DNA of 64,000 nt from Sediminibacterium soli (lineage in GTDB: Bacteria; Bacteroidota; Bacteroidia; Chitinophagales; Chitinophagaceae). Shown piece after piece: positions 32,524-42,559 of the stretch (within the stretch, counting starts at the first letter, position 1; each line of letters opens with the position of its first letter). Made by a program: the position numbers and the translations under genes. The stretch lies in NCBI RefSeq assembly GCF_009939225.1, contig NZ_JAACJR010000010.1:1-64000 (forward strand), given 5' to 3'. The notes beneath the pieces were generated by a model. It was not told where the DNA came from and did no database searches. It worked only from the letters and a program-made list of their open reading frames with translations.

Positions 32524-33174
32524 TTACACGCTCATCAGTTTGCCGTCAACGATCGCAAAAACAGCATCGCTCTTTTTGGCGCGTATGCCCGATAACCCGC
32601 TGAATTTGCTGAAGGCAGGAAGCACCGCATGGTTGCTGCTGAAATGAAAACAGGGGAACCGCAGGCTCTGCTTTCCCATGCCGCTGAAATATACACCGGG
32701 ATGAAGATGTCCTGCAAAAACATAGGTGGCCTCTTCCTGCATATCGGAGGGATCGTGTACAAAATGGATATTTCCCAACTGCCACTGGCCGTGGTGTACT
32801 TTGATACCCGCATTGGCATACCACTCATCCTCAAGTATATCATGATTGCCTTTTACCAGGATAAAATCCACGGAGGCAAAATCGCTCCGCCATTTCAGGA
32901 AAAGATCCAGTTCCCTGTTGGCATGGCTGTGAAAAAGATCACCCACTGCGATCACCTGCCTGGGTTTGAAGTAGCTGATCTGGTCAACAAGGCGTTGCAG
33001 GTCTTCCGTAAATACTTTTTGGGGAACGGCGATGCCGTGTTTCCGGAAATGGCCTGTTTTGCCGAGATGCAGATCGGAGAGGATCAATGCGGATTGCTCT
33101 TCCCAATAAATACAACGCTGCGGCGATAACCAGAAAGTCTGCTCGTGGATGGCGTGTTTGATAAGGGAATGCAT
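32524..33174 (-). CDS. pdeM: Ligase-associated DNA damage response endonuclease PdeM
   Basis: A 216-residue calcineurin-like phosphoesterase with all metal motifs: SDLHLGKTGHF near 32, VGDLFHSHANRE near 78, VKGNHD near 107, and FAGHLHPGV near 152. This subgroup is named for its genetic neighbourhood with Lhr-type helicase, ATP-dependent ligase and an MBL-fold exonuclease. The helicase gene is immediately upstream on the same strand (173-bp gap); ligase and exonuclease are not in the window. It is a candidate DNA repair nuclease. Confidence 0.9.
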   Translation of the reverse strand: MHSLIKHAIHEQTFWLSPQRCIYWEEQSALILSDLHLGKTGHFRKHGIAVPQKVFTEDLQRLVDQISYFKPRQVIAVGDLFHSHANRELDLFLKWRSDFASVDFILVKGNHDILEDEWYANAGIKVHHGQWQLGNIHFVHDPSDMQEEATYVFAGHLHPGVYFSGMGKQSLRFPCFHFSSNHAVLPAFSKFSGLSGIRAKKSDAVFAIVDGKLMSV

Positions 33175-33347
33175 GGACGCAAATTTACCGGGAGATTGCT
33201 GAGGAAACAGCTGTTGGGTAAAACTTTGTCATTTTTTTGTTGCCGCAACTGTCCGCCTGAACTTTTCAGGCGAGGATCAAAAGACCTGCCGGCAGGCAGG
33301 TTAACACAGATGGGTCGTCTGTGAGAAGCTTCCGGTATCGTCAACGA

Positions 33348-35816
33348 TCACGACGAACGCGTAAGCTGTGCCTGCATTTTTTTGATACGGTCTTCGAGTT
33401 TTTCCGTTGACAGGTTAACCCGGCTGAGGCCGTCTACCACGATGGGGAAGGAGAGCGGCGTAAGCTGTTTGGGAAAACGCAGTATGATATCGCTCTGTGC
33501 TATCCTGGCCAGTGCATTCCGCAAACGTTCCTCATCCATCTGCTGCGTAAGCACTTCATGGAAAGCCTGTCTGAGCAGGATATTTTTGGGATCGTATTCT
33601 TCAAACACTTTGAACAGCAGGGAGGCGGATGACTGCAGGTGCCTGGCCTTCTTTTTTTCGCCGGGCATTCCCTGGAAGATCAGTCCACCGATCACAGCGA
33701 TATCCCTGAATTTTCTCCTGGCCATCTCGGTGCTGTTCATGCTTTTCTGTATATCGGGCAGCAGGTTGTCTGCGGTGAACAGTTCCCGTACATTGCTGTC
33801 GTCTACGGGTATGGGCTGATCGCTTAGCAGCTCGAAGCCGTAATCGTTCATCGAAATGGAAAAGGTGATGGGGGTGATCTGGCCGATGCGGTAGGCGAGG
33901 ATGGCGCTCATGGCTTCGTGCACCTGCCTGCCTTCGAAGGGATATACCAGCAGGTGAAAACCCTCTTTTGTTTCGATCTGTTCCACCAGTAATTCGCTGG
34001 CACGCGGTATATGCGATAGCTGCTGCTGCAGTTCAAATAAAGGATGCAGGCTTTTGAGTTCGATCTCACTTTCGTCAACCAGCGCCTTGTTGAAGGTAAG
34101 CCGCAGTATATAACCCAGGTTGGCGGTAAGACTCATGCGTCCGCCCATCCAGGACGGAACGATCGATTTTTTGGAATTGGATTTACGCACCATTACCGAC
34201 ATGTCTTTGATCATCACCAGTTCCACATTTCTTCCGGCGATCGTGAATACATCACCCGGTTCCAGCCGGCTGATAAACCATTCTTCTATCACCCCAATGT
34301 AGCCGCCGCCCATGAGTTTTACTTTCAGCATGGCATCGCTTACGATGGTGCCGATATGCATCCGGTGCCGCATGGCTATCCGCCGGTTCCTGATGCGGTA
34401 AACACCGTTCTCGGGCTCCACTTTTTTGTATTCATCATATTGCTGCAGTGCTTTTCCGCCCTGGGTGAGGTGGCTGAGGATTTCTTCCCATTCATCCCTG
34501 GTCATCTCGGCATAGCAGTGGGTGGTCTTTATTTCGGCAAACAGGGTTTCTTCGCGGAACCCTTCGCTGATGGCGAGTGTGCAGAGGAACTGCAGCAGCA
34601 CATCAAAACACAATACCTGCGGCTGCCTGCTTTCGACAGAGCCTGTTTCGATGGCCTGTTTCAATGCAGCCACTTCAAGCAGTTCGAGTGAATGTGTTGG
34701 CAGGAAATAGATCTTGCTGGTTTCTCCCGGCCGGTGCCCGCTTCTGCCTGCGCGCTGCAGGAAACGCGCCACGCCTTTGGGAGATCCTACCTGTATCACC
34801 GTATCCACCGGTCTGAAATCCACGCCAAGATCAAGACTTGATGTGGTTACCACCGCTTTCAGTTTTTCGGTATGCAGGGATTCCTCCACCCACAAACGCA
34901 GCTCCTGTTCGATGCTGCCATGATGCAGCGCAATTGCGCCTGCAAACTGCGGCGCCACATCAAGCAATACCTGGTACCAGCGCTCGCTCATTCCCCTGGT
35001 ATTGATGAACACCAGCGTAGTGCGGCTTTTTTTTATGATCGGTACAAGACGATGCGCCAGCCGGATACCCAGGTGCCCCGACCAGGGAAACTGTTCGATC
35101 TCTTCGGGGATGATGGATTCAACTACGATCGGTTTGTGTATCTCGGCTTTTACGCTGCGGCCTGTTGTTTGCAGGGAAGCCAGCAGTACTTCCCTGGCTT
35201 CTTCGAGGTTGCCGATGGTGGCGCTGATACCCCAGATACCCGCTTTGCGGGCGGTCTGGCAGTGAATGATACGGCTCAGCGCCAGTTCTACCTGCACGCC
35301 GCGTTTGCTGCCCATGAGCTCATGCCATTCGTCGGCCGCTATGATGCGCAACGACTGGAATACATCGGGATAACCTTTCTGTGCAAGTAATAAATGCAGG
35401 CTTTCGGGAGTGATGATCAGTACCTCGGGCATCTGTCGCTTCTGCCGCTGTCTTTCTGCAATATCCGTATCGCCGTTGCGGATGCCCACTTTCCACTGCA
35501 TTCCCAGTTCGCCGATCGCTTCTTCCATGGCCCTGCCGATGTCTTTGGCCAGCGCGCGCAGGGGTGTGATCCACAATAACTGCAGCCCCTTGTTCTTCTG
35601 CCGTTGATAGTCCTGGGGGTGTGCATCAATGAACTGTATCAGTGCACCGAGAAAAACGGAATAGGTTTTTCCGCAGCCTGTGGGCGCATTTACCAGCCCG
35701 CTTTCTCCGTCGGTAATATGCTGCCATGTTTCTTCCTGGAAGGAAAATGCCGTAAACCCTTTTTGGGTCAGCCATTCGGTGATTCGTTGGTATCCGTAAC
35801 TTTTCTGAAGCCTCAC
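33348..35816 (-). CDS. Ligase-associated DNA damage response DEXH-box helicase (Lhr type)
   Basis: An 822-residue SF2 helicase of the Lhr class. Walker A is APTGCGKT at 44-51, the DEXH box is ADEWH at 161-165, motif III is SATIG near 208, and motif VI is QRAGRSGHRPG near 346. The remaining half is the Lhr-specific winged-helix and accessory region. It is the helicase member of the ligase-associated cluster and lies directly upstream of pdeM. No ligase gene is found in the window, so the cluster appears split or reduced. Confidence 0.93.
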   Translation of the reverse strand: MRLQKSYGYQRITEWLTQKGFTAFSFQEETWQHITDGESGLVNAPTGCGKTYSVFLGALIQFIDAHPQDYQRQKNKGLQLLWITPLRALAKDIGRAMEEAIGELGMQWKVGIRNGDTDIAERQRQKRQMPEVLIITPESLHLLLAQKGYPDVFQSLRIIAADEWHELMGSKRGVQVELALSRIIHCQTARKAGIWGISATIGNLEEAREVLLASLQTTGRSVKAEIHKPIVVESIIPEEIEQFPWSGHLGIRLAHRLVPIIKKSRTTLVFINTRGMSERWYQVLLDVAPQFAGAIALHHGSIEQELRLWVEESLHTEKLKAVVTTSSLDLGVDFRPVDTVIQVGSPKGVARFLQRAGRSGHRPGETSKIYFLPTHSLELLEVAALKQAIETGSVESRQPQVLCFDVLLQFLCTLAISEGFREETLFAEIKTTHCYAEMTRDEWEEILSHLTQGGKALQQYDEYKKVEPENGVYRIRNRRIAMRHRMHIGTIVSDAMLKVKLMGGGYIGVIEEWFISRLEPGDVFTIAGRNVELVMIKDMSVMVRKSNSKKSIVPSWMGGRMSLTANLGYILRLTFNKALVDESEIELKSLHPLFELQQQLSHIPRASELLVEQIETKEGFHLLVYPFEGRQVHEAMSAILAYRIGQITPITFSISMNDYGFELLSDQPIPVDDSNVRELFTADNLLPDIQKSMNSTEMARRKFRDIAVIGGLIFQGMPGEKKKARHLQSSASLLFKVFEEYDPKNILLRQAFHEVLTQQMDEERLRNALARIAQSDIILRFPKQLTPLSFPIVVDGLSRVNLSTEKLEDRIKKMQAQLTRSS

Positions 35817-35936
35817 TGGTGTATCTCTTCTGCTGAACAGGAATAAGCAACCAAATTACGAAAGTACAGACAAAATTTACAGACCGTCTTCGCCCGATTT
35901 AATGGCGAAGAAAGCTGCGTTAAAATTATCCGTGCA

Positions 35937-36362
35937 TCAGGCGTTCTCGAGCGCACTGATATCAAATTTCTTCATCTGCATAAAGGCATTCATTACCCTT
36001 TGCGCCCTTGCCGGGTCGCTCATCAGTTTCGACAGTATGGTGGGCACCACCTGCCAGGAAACACCGAACTTGTCCTTCAGCCAGCCGCAGTTGCTTTCCT
36101 GTCCGCCGTCTGCCGTAAGTGCATTCCAGTAACGGTCGATCTCCTCCTGTGTTTCACATTCGATCACGAAAGAAACCGCTTCGTTGAATTTGAAATGCGG
36201 GCCGCCGTTCAGTCCCATGAATTTCTTTCCGTTGATCTCAAATAGCACCACCATCTGGTTATCCGCGGTGATCTTAGCATCGCTGAAAATACTGCAGTAG
36301 AATTTTGCTGCCTCCTGTGCCTGTCCGTCGAACCAAAGACAGGGATAGATCTGGTTTGTCAT
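35937..36362 (-). CDS. VOC/PhnB-like protein (3-demethylubiquinone methyltransferase-like fold)
   Basis: The protein has 141 residues from ATG 36362. Characteristic segments are YPCLWFDGQAQEAAKFYCSIF (from residue 5, in two parts), GLNGGPHFKFNEAVSF, and CGWLKDKFGVSWQVVP. Proteins of this PhnB/YdcL-type group are small dimeric VOC-fold proteins without known activity in most cases. There is no operon partner. Confidence 0.88.
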   Translation of the reverse strand: MTNQIYPCLWFDGQAQEAAKFYCSIFSDAKITADNQMVVLFEINGKKFMGLNGGPHFKFNEAVSFVIECETQEEIDRYWNALTADGGQESNCGWLKDKFGVSWQVVPTILSKLMSDPARAQRVMNAFMQMKKFDISALENA

Positions 36363-36457
36363 GTTGTTTTTTATTTGTTGATAACACAAAACTGCGCGCT
36401 GGGTTTACCCGGAATAAACAAAACGGTGGGGAAATACAGCTCCCGTACCTGCGGTAT

Positions 36458-37618
36458 TCAGTCCACTGACCGCAGCTTATTGTCTGTTTTCCTGATAAAG
36501 TAAATCTTTTTATTCTCCAGGAAATCGGTTACCTGGCTGTCGGTCTTTGCCTTCACCGGCTGGATATCGAATTCATTGAACAGTTTGAATTCGTAATCCG
36601 ATATATGTGCCATCAGGTTGTCGGGGTATTTGACCGCCAGCCTGGTGAAATGATACAGGCTTTCGAAACCCTTGTAAAACATATCGCCCGGTCTGCTGCC
36701 GTACCTGGCGCGGTACCTGGCATCGAGATCCCTGCTCAGTTTATCGGTGCGTGTCAGGTTGTAGGGGGTTGAATAGATCATATCGATCGCCTTGCCGATC
36801 CCTGCAAAGCCGTCCCAGGTGGGCATGCCGATAACCGTGGCGGGCAGGTTTGCATCGGCGATGCCTCTGGCCAGGTTCATACCGAAGGTTTCATTCAGTG
36901 TTCCGCAAAGCACGATATTCTGTCTGGTACTGTCGAGATGCCTGGCGATGGTGGTTGCGGAAGCCGTATCGGAAAGCAATACCGGTTTCAGTTTCACCGG
37001 GGTGCCGGCGGTTTTCCTGTTCAGGTCTGTAAGCAGGTACAGTATCAGGTCTTCCAGGCTGCCTTTTTTCCTGAACAGCAGGATATTGTCGGTAGGGAAG
37101 TTCCGCTGTAGGTATTTGTGAATCGCATCGATATGTGAACTGATGCGCGGGTTGAGCATGATGAAATAGGGATTGGCGATTACACCTGCATCGTTTGGGT
37201 AAGTGGCCGAGATCAGCGGTATCTTATGCGCCAGTGCATAATCTGCAAGGGGTTTTACCTCGCTGCGTGTATTGAAAGCGGCGATGATCAGCGATACGCC
37301 CGCCAGATCGGGGTCGGTGTTCAGCCAGCTTGCAGAGGCTTCCCTGCTTTTGCTGTCGTATACCGATATCTCCAGGTCTGTCTTTTCCGTATTCAGCGAA
37401 TCGATCGCCATCATCACGCCATGGTAGAAATCGAGACCCGGCAGCATGTATTTGGGCAGGTTGGCATTACCCAGCTTATAATCGTATCCATTGAAGGCAG
37501 AATCCAGGTAAACAGGGGCAAAGACAGCCACTCTTAACGGCCTGCTGCTGTCGCCCTGCGCAAAAGCAGGTACGGAAAATGCAAGCACAAGCATCACCAG
37601 TAAACCATTCAGCCGCAT
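36458..37618 (-). CDS. Periplasmic binding protein-like type I protein, exported
   Basis: The 386-residue protein has a signal peptide ending at PAFA (residue 20) and a two-lobe type I periplasmic-binding fold. Segments such as VSLIIAAFNTRSEVKPLADYA and IPLISATYPNDAG resemble branched-chain amino-acid receptors. No permease or ATPase gene is next to it, so it may be a sensor or a cell-envelope factor rather than a transporter part. It is followed in the same direction as guaA, with a 114-bp gap. Confidence 0.7.
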   Translation of the reverse strand: MRLNGLLVMLVLAFSVPAFAQGDSSRPLRVAVFAPVYLDSAFNGYDYKLGNANLPKYMLPGLDFYHGVMMAIDSLNTEKTDLEISVYDSKSREASASWLNTDPDLAGVSLIIAAFNTRSEVKPLADYALAHKIPLISATYPNDAGVIANPYFIMLNPRISSHIDAIHKYLQRNFPTDNILLFRKKGSLEDLILYLLTDLNRKTAGTPVKLKPVLLSDTASATTIARHLDSTRQNIVLCGTLNETFGMNLARGIADANLPATVIGMPTWDGFAGIGKAIDMIYSTPYNLTRTDKLSRDLDARYRARYGSRPGDMFYKGFESLYHFTRLAVKYPDNLMAHISDYEFKLFNEFDIQPVKAKTDSQVTDFLENKKIYFIRKTDNKLRSVD

Positions 37619-37732
37619 AGAAGGGTTTTACTGCAAGATACAAAATACATGCCCGCGCGGGAGAATTCCCGGCCCGCAGTTGTTCGGCGGCTGTGAGCTA
37701 TTTTTGCGTCGGTAACCGGCTGGGGTAATAAC

Positions 37733-39268
37733 CTATTCCCACTCGATGGTAGCCGGCGGCTTACTGCTGATATCGTACACCACGCGGTTAATGCCCCGTA
37801 CATTGTTGATGATCTCGTTGGAAATATCAGCCAGGAATTCGTAGGGAAGATGCGCCCAGTCGGCCGTCATACCGTCTACCGAAGTCACGGCACGCAGCGC
37901 TACGGTGTATTCATACGTGCGTTCATCGCCCATAACGCCCACGCTTTTCACCGGAAGGAGGATGGTACCCGCCTGCCATACCGAGTTGTACAGATCGCGG
38001 TCTTTCAGCCCGGTGATATAGATATCGTCTGCGGCCTGTAACAGCTGCACTTTTTCCTCTGTCACCTCACCCAGTATCCTGATGGCCAGTCCCGGTCCGG
38101 GAAACGGATGGCGGTTGATCATATCTGCGGGTATACCCAGCTCGAGACCCACCCTTCGCACTTCATCCTTGAACAGGAAACGAAGGGGCTCTACCAGGGA
38201 GAGATGCATTTTTTCGGGGAGGCCGCCCACATTATGATGCGATTTGATGGTTTGTGAGGGGCCGTGTACGCTTACACTTTCGATCACATCGGGATAGATC
38301 GTGCCCTGGCCAAGAAACTGTACGCCGCTTACCTGGTTGGCTTCTTCCTGGAACACATCGATGAACAGTTTGCCGATGGTTTTTCTTTTCTCCTCGGGAT
38401 CGGTCTTTCCTTTCAGCTCGCTGTAAAAACGCTGGCGTGCATCGATGCCTTTTACGTTCAGACCGATGGAATGGTAGGTTTCCAGCACCTGTTCAAATTC
38501 GTTCCTGCGCAGCACGCCGTTGTCTACAAAAATGCCGTGTAGCCTGTCGCCGATGGCTTTGCTGATCAGGGTGGCGGCAACGGTGCTGTCAACACCACCG
38601 CTCAGCGCCATGATCACATGGCTGTCGCCGATCTGTTGTTTGAGCCTGGCAACGGTTTCATTCACAAAAGAAGCGGGCGTCCAGTTCTGGCTGCAGCCGC
38701 AGATGCTGGTGAGGAAATTGAACAGCAGCTGTTTGCCCTGTGTGGAATGGTATACTTCGGGGTGAAACTGGATACCGTACAGCGAGCAGGTGTCGGTGCC
38801 CGTTTTGCGGAAGCCGGCCACGGGGATGCTTTCGGTGGTGGCCAGTATTTCAAAACCCTCCGGCAACAGGGTGATCGAATCGCTATGGCTCATCCACACC
38901 TGCGAGTCGTTGGTGATGCCGTTGAGCAGGGTATCTTCTTTTTTCAGCTGCAGTTTTGCGCGGCCGTATTCCCGTTTATTGGACTTGTCTACCCGTCCGC
39001 CAAAACATTTGGCGGTAAGCTGGGCCCCGTAGCAGATGCCCAGAACCGGAACTTTTTTCACCATGGCGGCTATGTCGACAGAAGGCGCATGTTCTTCGTT
39101 TACGCTGAAGGGAGAACCGCTTAAAATGATGCCTTTCAGCGAGTCGTCAATTTCAAAAGCTTTCTGAAAAGGGATGATCTCGCAGTAAACATTGGCTTCC
39201 CTGATGGCGCGGGCGATCAGCTGGGTGAACTGGCTCCCGAAATCGAGGATAAGTATTCTTTCTGTCAT
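37733..39268 (-). CDS. guaA: GMP synthase (glutamine-hydrolysing)
   Basis: The enzyme has 511 residues from ATG 39268. It has a class I glutamine amidotransferase with nucleophile Cys79 in GICYGAQ and His/Glu in GIQFHPEV. The ATP pyrophosphatase follows, with [12 protein letters not shown] near residue 223, and then the GMP synthase dimerisation domain ending PATIEWE. It converts XMP to GMP. A TACCTTCG motif at 39273-39280 (on the minus strand) could be its -7 element. The ATG at 39286 is less likely. Confidence 0.95.
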   Translation of the reverse strand: MTERILILDFGSQFTQLIARAIREANVYCEIIPFQKAFEIDDSLKGIILSGSPFSVNEEHAPSVDIAAMVKKVPVLGICYGAQLTAKCFGGRVDKSNKREYGRAKLQLKKEDTLLNGITNDSQVWMSHSDSITLLPEGFEILATTESIPVAGFRKTGTDTCSLYGIQFHPEVYHSTQGKQLLFNFLTSICGCSQNWTPASFVNETVARLKQQIGDSHVIMALSGGVDSTVAATLISKAIGDRLHGIFVDNGVLRRNEFEQVLETYHSIGLNVKGIDARQRFYSELKGKTDPEEKRKTIGKLFIDVFQEEANQVSGVQFLGQGTIYPDVIESVSVHGPSQTIKSHHNVGGLPEKMHLSLVEPLRFLFKDEVRRVGLELGIPADMINRHPFPGPGLAIRILGEVTEEKVQLLQAADDIYITGLKDRDLYNSVWQAGTILLPVKSVGVMGDERTYEYTVALRAVTSVDGMTADWAHLPYEFLADISNEIINNVRGINRVVYDISSKPPATIEWE

Positions 39269-39384
39269 GGCGCGAAGGTAAACCAATTTTTCAGCCGCGA
39301 AAAATGAGCGAATAACAAGAAATCAACAGAAGAGTACCTATGTGAAAAATGTTTTTATTAATTTCCCGATCCTAAAACCTCTGT

Positions 39385-40110
39385 ATGAGAAAAATGCTGC
39401 TCGCGGCGCTGGTCTGCCCGCTGCTGATCACTTCCTGCGATTTCGTAAAAAGTTTCCATACCATAAAAGGAAACGGGCAACTGGAAACCGAAGACCGCCA
39501 GGTGGCACATGCCGAACGGATCAGGGTATCCGGTGGGTTCGATGTGGAACTTACACAGGGCGCGGCTACGGCGGTTAAAATAGAGGCCGATGAAAACCTG
39601 CTGCCCTATATCGTTATCCGGGAGGAAAACGGCGAACTGCATATCGGAACCAGGGATCATACCAGCCTGTCCAGCGAGCACAATATGAAGATATATATTA
39701 CCACCCCCAGGCTCACCGCATTTCAGCTGGCCGGCAGCGGCAATGTAACCGGAACCAATAAGTTCAGCGGCGGAGATAAACTTACCCTGAAAATCCTGGG
39801 CAGCGGAGACCTTAGCCTCGATATCAATACCCCCGAGCTGTCTGCCGAAATATCCGGCAGCGGCAATATGGCGCTGAAAGGCGAAACCGAAAAACAAAAT
39901 ATCCGTATTGCGGGCAGCGGCGATTACAAAGCCGAGGAACTCAAGGCAGAAGAAACCAAAGTTTCCATTGCGGGTCAGGGCGATGTGCGCGTATTTGCCG
40001 ATGTATCGCTCGATGTAAGCATCGCAGGCGCCGGTTCGGTTTATTACAAAGGCGCTGCCAGCGTGAAGCAGCATGTGGTGGGCAGCGGCGAAATCAAAAA
40101 GATACAATAA
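39385..40110 (+). CDS. Head-GIN domain (DUF2807) lipoprotein
   Basis: The 241-residue protein has a lipoprotein signal (LLITSC, Cys near residue 18) and a DUF2807 beta-helix-like region. Its repeated turn motif is G-S-G: RVSGGFDVEL, LAGSGNV, LGSGDL, ISGSGNM, IAGSGDY, IAGQGDV, IAGAGSV and VVGSGEI. Such putative autotransporter adhesin-like proteins are common in Bacteroidota and of unknown function. The two-component system follows 61 bp later. Confidence 0.85.
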   Translation: MRKMLLAALVCPLLITSCDFVKSFHTIKGNGQLETEDRQVAHAERIRVSGGFDVELTQGAATAVKIEADENLLPYIVIREENGELHIGTRDHTSLSSEHNMKIYITTPRLTAFQLAGSGNVTGTNKFSGGDKLTLKILGSGDLSLDINTPELSAEISGSGNMALKGETEKQNIRIAGSGDYKAEELKAEETKVSIAGQGDVRVFADVSLDVSIAGAGSVYYKGAASVKQHVVGSGEIKKIQ

Positions 40111-40171
40111 TTCATAAGTTTGCAGACGATGTACCGGGTCATGCAACAGGCCCCAAAATCAGCGAAAGGCA

Positions 40172-40873
40172 ATGGCTAACAACAATCAGTACAAAATACT
40201 GCTGGTAGAAGACGAAGAAAAACTTGGTCCGGTAATAGCAAACGAACTAAACCGGCACGGGTACCTTACCGACCTGGCGGCCGACGGACTGCAGGCGTCC
40301 AAGCTGTTCGGCGAGAACAGCTATTCACTGGTATTGCTGGATATCAACCTGCCTTATAAAAACGGCTACGTGCTCTGCCGGGAGTTCAGGGAGGCGAACA
40401 AGAGCATCCCCATCATTATGCTTACGGCGGCCGGCGAGATACACGATAAGGTGGAAGCTTTTAATATAGGCGCCGACGACTATATCGTAAAACCCTTTCA
40501 TTTTGTAGAGCTGTTTGCCAGGGTGAAAGTGTTCCTCAAACGCGCGGAAGTTCCGGTGGAACCGGAGGTGATCGTGATAGGGGATATGACCATCGATTTC
40601 AGGAATAAAAGCGTTGTCCGCAACGGTGTCAACATCAACCTCACTGCCAAAGAATTCACCCTGCTGGTATTGCTTGCCAGGAACAAGGAAAGGGTGATCT
40701 CCAAACAGGAGATCCTCGAAAAAGTATGGGATCTCAGTTTCGATACCGGTACCAATACCATCGAAGTGTATATCAGTTTTCTTCGCAACAAGATCGATAA
40801 ACCGTTTGGCCAGAAGCTTATCCACACAAAACCCGGCTTCGGGTATTATATCAAGGAAACAGGCGTCGAATGA
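40172..40873 (+). CDS. OmpR/PhoB-type response regulator
   Basis: The 233-residue protein has a receiver domain (acidic pair near 13-14, phosphoacceptor Asp57 in LLDINLPYKNG, Lys107 in DYIVKPF) and a C-terminal winged-helix DNA-binding domain from about residue 133 (LTAKEFTLLVLLARN). It overlaps the histidine kinase gene by four bases (ATGA), a cognate pair. Target genes are unknown; the upstream DUF2807 lipoprotein gene is a candidate. Confidence 0.93.
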   Translation: MANNNQYKILLVEDEEKLGPVIANELNRHGYLTDLAADGLQASKLFGENSYSLVLLDINLPYKNGYVLCREFREANKSIPIIMLTAAGEIHDKVEAFNIGADDYIVKPFHFVELFARVKVFLKRAEVPVEPEVIVIGDMTIDFRNKSVVRNGVNINLTAKEFTLLVLLARNKERVISKQEILEKVWDLSFDTGTNTIEVYISFLRNKIDKPFGQKLIHTKPGFGYYIKETGVE

Positions 40874-42225
40874 ACCTGAAACTCCGATTTACGGTTTGGT
40901 TCAGTTTGTTCATTGCTGCTATCCTTATTGCCTTTTCAATCGCCATCTACGGCATCGCCAACGCGCGCAGGCGCATTGATTTTTCAGATCAGCTGAGAGC
41001 CCATCTGCCGGTATACGAAAAAGCCGGGGCCGCCCGCTTTGGCGACAGTGCGGTTACCCCCGCAATCACCGGCCCTGTGGTTAACCCCAAGGCAACCATC
41101 ATCGATCAAAAAGGCATGGTGCTGTATGCCTATCCCGCCGGCGAGAGGTATATTCCCGGCCCGGCCATCCTCGAAAAGATCCGCAGCGCAAAAGAATATA
41201 TATGGGAAGCGGATGACGGTAATGAATACCTGGGACTGGTCAATAACGCAACACAGCATGTGCTTATCAGCGGCGGGTACGACGATGCCGGCCTGGGCAG
41301 GCAATCCGACCTGATACCGGCGCTGGTGGTATTGGTAACGGTGGGTATTCTCTTTGCTGCCTTGTGTTCTTTTTTCTTCTCGCAGACTTTCTTCGCGCCG
41401 TTCCGGCGCCTGGCAAAAAGCATGCAGGGTATCTACCTGCGCCATCATTCGGAAAAACTGCCGGTAAGCACCCAGCAGGATATCGCCAATGATATGGCCA
41501 GGAGTGTCAATGGCATGCTCGACAGGATCAACCAGCTCTCCGAGTTCCAGAAAACATTCGTGTTCCATGCTTCGCACGAATTCCGCACACCGCTGGCAAC
41601 CATGCTGTCGGAAACGGAATCGGCGCTGTCGAAAGACCTGTCGGAGGCCGAATACAAACAGGTACTGCTGTCGTTAAAGGAAGAACAGCAGAACCTGATA
41701 GAACTCACCAGTTCGCTGCTGCTGCTGTCTTTGTCAGACGACAATGCGTTTACGAAGGGATGGTCGCTGCTCCGTATCGACGAAGTGCTGTATGATACCA
41801 TCAGCCGGGCCGGCAAATTCTTCCCGAGATTGGAAGTTAACATGAATTTTGCCTCCGTCCCCGATAACCCCGACGATTTCCTGGTTAAGGCCGAAGAAAG
41901 CCTGCTGCGCTCGGCCTTCCTGAACATACTGAAGAACGGCTCGATGTATTCGATAGACAATAAGGTAGATGTACTGATCGAATTTGTGGGTAACACCATC
42001 CTGGTTCATTTCGACAACCGCGGTACCCAGCTGCCTGCCGATGAAAAACCCCATATCACGGAACCTTTTTTCAGGGGCTCCAATGCATTGAAGACCAAGG
42101 GCTACGGGCTGGGACTGTCGGTGGTAAACCGCATCGTGCTGCTGATGAAGGGCAGGTTACAGTACACCGCCGTCGGTAATGACGTGAACCGTTTCAGCAT
42201 TACCCTGTCCAAGGCAGTCCCCTGA
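40870..42225 (+). CDS. Sensor histidine kinase
   Basis: A 451-residue HK. Its membrane spans are at about residues 9-28 and 148-170, with a 110-residue periplasmic sensor between them. A HAMP-like region follows, then HisKA with His236 in HASHEFRTPL, and HATPase_c with N box NILKNGS near 355 and GYGLGLS near 411. The N box has Lys-Asn-Gly where Glu/Asn-Ala is usual, which is a mild deviation. It overlaps the response regulator gene by four bases. A terminator shared with rpsT follows. Confidence 0.93.
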   Translation: MNLKLRFTVWFSLFIAAILIAFSIAIYGIANARRRIDFSDQLRAHLPVYEKAGAARFGDSAVTPAITGPVVNPKATIIDQKGMVLYAYPAGERYIPGPAILEKIRSAKEYIWEADDGNEYLGLVNNATQHVLISGGYDDAGLGRQSDLIPALVVLVTVGILFAALCSFFFSQTFFAPFRRLAKSMQGIYLRHHSEKLPVSTQQDIANDMARSVNGMLDRINQLSEFQKTFVFHASHEFRTPLATMLSETESALSKDLSEAEYKQVLLSLKEEQQNLIELTSSLLLLSLSDDNAFTKGWSLLRIDEVLYDTISRAGKFFPRLEVNMNFASVPDNPDDFLVKAEESLLRSAFLNILKNGSMYSIDNKVDVLIEFVGNTILVHFDNRGTQLPADEKPHITEPFFRGSNALKTKGYGLGLSVVNRIVLLMKGRLQYTAVGNDVNRFSITLSKAVP

Positions 42226-42234
42226 TGGTGGGAA

Positions 42235-42261
42235 TAAAAAAATCCCGTCGTTGACGGGATT
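42235..42261. terminator. Terminator shared by kinase gene and rpsT
   Basis: AATCCCGTC (42241-42249) and GACGGGATT (42253-42261) form a 9-bp stem with a 3-base loop. On the rpsT strand it is followed by a T-run (AAAAAA at 42235-42240 on the plus strand). It should end rpsT and probably the kinase transcript too. Confidence 0.85.
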
Positions 42262-42285
42262 GATTTTCAATTTCTTAAGTTGAAA

Positions 42286-42531
42286 TTAGGCGTTAGCTTT
42301 CTTAGCCAGCTTGCTTTTCAGGTTAGCGGCTTTGTTCTTATGGATGATACCGCGTTTGGCCAGCTTATCGATCATAGATACCACATCAGGCAGGTTTTCG
42401 CCGTATTCTTTCTTCTCGGAAGCTTTCAGATCGCGGATAGCGTTACGGGTGGTTTTTCCGTAGTAGCGGTTGCGTTCGCGACGTTTGGTAGCTTGTCTTA
42501 CGTCTTTTTTGGTAGCTGCGTGATTTGCCAT
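42286..42531 (-). CDS. rpsT: 30S ribosomal protein S20
   Basis: The 81-residue basic protein begins MANHAATKKDVRQATKRRERN and ends in KSKLAKKANA, the S20 pattern, and binds 16S rRNA early in small-subunit assembly. It is a lone leftward gene between the two-component system and sucA. A -7-like TACCTTTG lies at 42552-42559 (minus strand), 21 bp from the start. Confidence 0.97.
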   Translation of the reverse strand: MANHAATKKDVRQATKRRERNRYYGKTTRNAIRDLKASEKKEYGENLPDVVSMIDKLAKRGIIHKNKAANLKSKLAKKANA

Positions 42532-42551
42532 GTTCTATTTTTTCAGGACGG

Positions 42552-42559
42552 CAAAGGTA
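42552..42559 (-). promoter_or_regulatory. Probable -7 element of the rpsT promoter
   Basis: On the minus strand TACCTTTG matches the Bacteroidota -7 consensus TAnnTTTG and lies 21 bp upstream of the rpsT ATG. The -33 element is weak (a TTTC-like tetramer at the expected distance). Confidence 0.5.
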
